NCBI GenBank assembly: GCA_016866935.1
Contig: VGKS01000004.1
Coordinates: 1 to 39,098, forward strand
Direction: 5' to 3'
Length of the DNA: 39,098 bases
From: Candidatus Pacearchaeota archaeon
Lineage (GTDB): Archaea; Nanobdellota; Nanobdellia; Pacearchaeales; GW2011-AR1
Below the pieces are notes generated by a model. The model had not been told where the DNA came from and did no database searches. It saw only the letters and a list, made by a program, of their open reading frames with translations. This document shows positions 35,935-39,098 of the stretch, piece by piece (the stretch's first letter is position 1; each line of letters opens with the position of its first letter). The position numbers and the translations under genes are program-made.

Positions 35935-37460
35935 AAGCAACTATTGTGGCAGGACCCTACGCATCAGGAAAAACAACTGCTATAAGCAACATGATTCCAG
36001 GAGCTCTTTCTTTAGAAGGAAGGGTTGGGGCAATTGTAGCTGAAAGTGCCAATCTTGCACCGGATAGATTGCGATTTCCTCTTGGCTCAGGGGTTGCAAA
36101 GGGTATTTCTTTTGCTTCCGTGTGCTGTCCAACATTAGCCGATATGGAACAAGCGCTTACAACTGCGGTAAGAGATCAACCGTATGATATGGTTTTCATA
36201 GAACCGCCAGGTAATATGCACCCACTAATTGCAGTTGAAGCGGCAAAGAACAGAGGCCTAGATATTAATCATGTTCTCATGTTAGTTTCACATAGAGATT
36301 ATAATAGCGATAAGGTAAGAACTACCTTTCAAAGTGGATTACAATGCGCTAGCACTATTGGAGTAACTTTCTCTAATGGTCAAATTCCGCGTGAATTGGA
36401 AGCAGAATTAAAAAGAAAAAACCCTTCAGCGAACATAATTGCCGTAGGTAGAAATGATTTCTCATATCAGACCCTTCAAAGGCAACCACGATGGTCTCTT
36501 CAAGGCATGCAATCTGGATTTTTTACGCCAATTGAAAGTGATCCGCATGGTGAACATTATTCTATCGTCATGAGAGTGATTAATCCTGGCCTCAGCTTAG
36601 AACAGATAACAAGAGGATTGGAAGGTATCGCTAAAAGTGGTTTAGTTGAAAGAGCAAAGGGTCCATTACCTCAATTTGGATTACAATTTGATATTAAACG
36701 TGGAAATCTAGAAATTAATCCATCGCCTCATGGTACGTCTGATCAAATTCCATATATTGTTCTTATTTCCGAGAGGCCTCTGCCAGGAGATATTGGAAGT
36801 GCACTAGGAATTCCCGTAGATTATAAGCCTCAGGAGTTAATCTCTACTGCTAGCTTGAAAGATAAGACGCTGGCATTTAGCAAATTGTATGATGCTTCTC
36901 AAGGAGAAGTCCCTATCAGGGCAAATGGAGAAATAACATATACTTTCACACCGATTGATCCAGCCTATAAAGTAGCATGCCAGATTTACAAAGATCACGG
37001 AGATGATTCTCCTCTACGAATGATACTTGTAAGGTATAATGATATTAGATTTGAAGCACTAGATCAACTTTCATTAGAACCTCATAGTCGCAAGAATCTT
37101 ATGGGTATGAGGTTAGCTGCAGGTCTGCTTCATAAAGCTGGAACTGAAGAAGGAATACCCTTTGATCAATTTGTTGACCAGCATCATCTGAGACAGATTA
37201 GAGAAGGAGTTGTACCTACCTTTTTCGATTATGCTTCAAAACTTAAGGCACAGGAATGTGAAGGATATCCTCTTTATGAGCCTCATGTTGGACCTATATT
37301 TTTACGCATGGCAGATAGAGCATTAGGTTTAGAAGGACTTGCAAAAAGAAAAGTTCTTTCTTCTACTTATTCTGGCGCAATTCAAAATATGGCCCGAGTC
37401 CATGATGAACTTGGATATGCTAATCTTTCGAAAGGGTGGAGAGATATGGCCCATGGATAA
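35931..37460 (+). CDS. CobW/G3E-like P-loop NTPase, degenerate
   Basis: GPYASGKTT Walker A, SVCCPTLADMEQAL at the CxCC position, YDMVFIEPPGN. Confidence 0.6.
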   Translation: MKATIVAGPYASGKTTAISNMIPGALSLEGRVGAIVAESANLAPDRLRFPLGSGVAKGISFASVCCPTLADMEQALTTAVRDQPYDMVFIEPPGNMHPLIAVEAAKNRGLDINHVLMLVSHRDYNSDKVRTTFQSGLQCASTIGVTFSNGQIPRELEAELKRKNPSANIIAVGRNDFSYQTLQRQPRWSLQGMQSGFFTPIESDPHGEHYSIVMRVINPGLSLEQITRGLEGIAKSGLVERAKGPLPQFGLQFDIKRGNLEINPSPHGTSDQIPYIVLISERPLPGDIGSALGIPVDYKPQELISTASLKDKTLAFSKLYDASQGEVPIRANGEITYTFTPIDPAYKVACQIYKDHGDDSPLRMILVRYNDIRFEALDQLSLEPHSRKNLMGMRLAAGLLHKAGTEEGIPFDQFVDQHHLRQIREGVVPTFFDYASKLKAQECEGYPLYEPHVGPIFLRMADRALGLEGLAKRKVLSSTYSGAIQNMARVHDELGYANLSKGWRDMAHG

Positions 37461-38964
37461 AAATTTTGATTTTGCTTCAGCACGAAACCTTAACTTATTT
37501 GATGAAGTGATGGACAATACCAAAAAACAACTGCTTATTGAAAAAACAATTGATTCAATAACAAGTTATCCAGGTTTTCATTCAAAAGAGGAAGCTTTAT
37601 TGAAAAATGCTTTTTCCAATATTCTGAAAAAGCATTCACAACTGTCAGTAAAAGAATCAGAATTATTTCTAACTTCAGGAAGTTATAATACTTACAGAAT
37701 CCTTTCCACCTATTTCAAAAATGAGATTGTGGTCGTTCCTGAACATATACACAAATCACATAAAGACCTTTTTAGAAATATGGGGAAGAATGTCGTTGAA
37801 GCTTCTGAGAAAAATGGTTTGTTCGATCTTGATGCACTTAAAATAATCATAGAGACTCACAAAACAGATATGGCTTTTTTATATGTCCATCATCCTACTG
37901 CCCCTCTATTGACTCAAGCCTATGTTGATGAATTTGCAGATATAATTGATAAGAATAATGTTTTTGTAGTATATGATTTTGATGTTGTTTTCACAAAACA
38001 TATACAAAAAGCAGATCCATTATTGCCTCTAAGGAATACGACTCTGAAAAAAAGGATGATTGGACTTTACACCTTAAGCAAAGAATTTGGGGTTCCAGGT
38101 ATTCGTGTTGGTTTTGGTGTTGCTCCAGAAGATATAACGAAAGAGTTACAGGAATACAAAATAAAACTTTTGGATATTACTCCTCATTTTGAAAGCGAAC
38201 TTGCCCTTTACTTACTTAATGAATATCCTTTGGATAAAGCAACTAAGATATTGCAACAAAGAATGACTTTTTTAATACGTTTAATAACCGAAGCCGGATT
38301 TGTAGCAAAAGTTCCTGTTCATGGAATAAACTTATTTGTTGAAGGGGTAGACCTTAGTGATAACATAAAAAATAAACTTGCAGAGCAAGGAATTCTAGTT
38401 AGATCTGGCTCAGAATATGGCTTTGATAAAAGTGTGAGATTCGTGGTTTCTCAACCAATTTCAGTTATGAAAACTATCAATTTTCAAGATATTTCAAATA
38501 AAATAGTTATTGAATCTGAAAAAGAATCTGATATTCTTATGAGCAAGTATGAAAAATATTTATCTTTGAAGAATATGTCCGATTCACAATCAAAAATAAT
38601 TGCCGATAAACTATCAAAAGAAATTAGATTTAGTAATCCTCTGGCTTGGGTCATTTTTAAAAATAAGCAAAAGATACTCTCCAATAAAAAAGAGTTAGTT
38701 ATAAGTGAATTTCTAGAACATTGTCACGATGAAAAATTCACCTGTCGCAAACGTCTTGCCTTTCTAGAAAAAGAATATAGGCAATATAATGGGACAGATC
38801 TTTTTGGTAATTTTTCATCCAACTCCTTGGTCAAGGAAATAATCTTCTTTCCGCAATTGTTAAGAATTTGCAATGATAAAAAATTTATTGAAAAGTGGCA
38901 ATCTCATGAGTTTTATGAAAAAGATGGTCTTCCTTGTAAGTGGGATAATTATATTCTTAACTGA
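37453..38964 (+). CDS. PLP-dependent class I/II aminotransferase (HisC/CobD-like fold) with C-terminal extension
   Basis: Start revised to ATG 37453 overlapping upstream stop; LTSGSYNTYRIL, VHHPTAPLL, VVYDFDVVF, TLSKEFGVPGIRVGFG. Confidence 0.8.
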   Translation: MDKNFDFASARNLNLFDEVMDNTKKQLLIEKTIDSITSYPGFHSKEEALLKNAFSNILKKHSQLSVKESELFLTSGSYNTYRILSTYFKNEIVVVPEHIHKSHKDLFRNMGKNVVEASEKNGLFDLDALKIIIETHKTDMAFLYVHHPTAPLLTQAYVDEFADIIDKNNVFVVYDFDVVFTKHIQKADPLLPLRNTTLKKRMIGLYTLSKEFGVPGIRVGFGVAPEDITKELQEYKIKLLDITPHFESELALYLLNEYPLDKATKILQQRMTFLIRLITEAGFVAKVPVHGINLFVEGVDLSDNIKNKLAEQGILVRSGSEYGFDKSVRFVVSQPISVMKTINFQDISNKIVIESEKESDILMSKYEKYLSLKNMSDSQSKIIADKLSKEIRFSNPLAWVIFKNKQKILSNKKELVISEFLEHCHDEKFTCRKRLAFLEKEYRQYNGTDLFGNFSSNSLVKEIIFFPQLLRICNDKKFIEKWQSHEFYEKDGLPCKWDNYILN

Positions 38965-39098
38965 TGAATATATTATAAGAGAGCTACTCTGAAAGAAATT
39001 TATTTACTTAGACTGACTTTTCTCAATAAATCTAGAATTTAGTGTTCACTTTTGTGTGTTCAATCTCTTAAAGATAAAAACATATGATGCCCCTGCCG

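Noticed and set aside
39050-39098. Possible tRNA 3' end at the right edge (tgcccctgccg)
   Set aside because: Too little sequence to fold; not supportable.
1-39098. CRISPR arrays, rRNA genes, IS elements
   Set aside because: No regularly spaced repeats, rRNA-like tracts, or transposase/terminal inverted repeats seen on reading both strands.

Overview
AT-rich archaeal chromosomal window. The gene content (Rpo7/Spt4/S24e/S27ae, RNase P p30, archaeal PheST, BHB-type tRNA introns, BRE/TATA promoters) and the many small secreted proteins look DPANN-like (Woese-/Pacearchaeota-type). The lineage is inferred from gene content only. Main blocks: (i) a ~11 kb minus-strand run of surface/secreted proteins (482-11856), ending in a coiled-coil protein and including a 1636-aa LamG-type protein; (ii) a core region with YchF, HisS, ScpA, RNAP/ribosomal genes, PyrH, Rpp30 and PheS/PheT; (iii) five tRNA genes: Ile(UAU) with a 48-nt BHB intron, Glu(UUC), His(GUG), Trp(CCA), and Thr(GGU) with an 80-nt intron; (iv) an accessory end with RelE-like and MazEF-like toxin-antitoxin pairs, then a degenerate CobW/G3E-like NTPase and a PLP aminotransferase with an unexplained C-terminal extension, preceded by a hairpin leader and a 39-aa micro-ORF. 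Strongest candidates for something undescribed: a ~55-nt RNA element present twice, once between tRNA-His and hisS and once inside the tRNA-Thr intron, with identical unpaired blocks and compensatory changes in two stems; and the CobW-like/PLP cassette at the right end. All family assignments come from reading motifs by eye; no database search was run.
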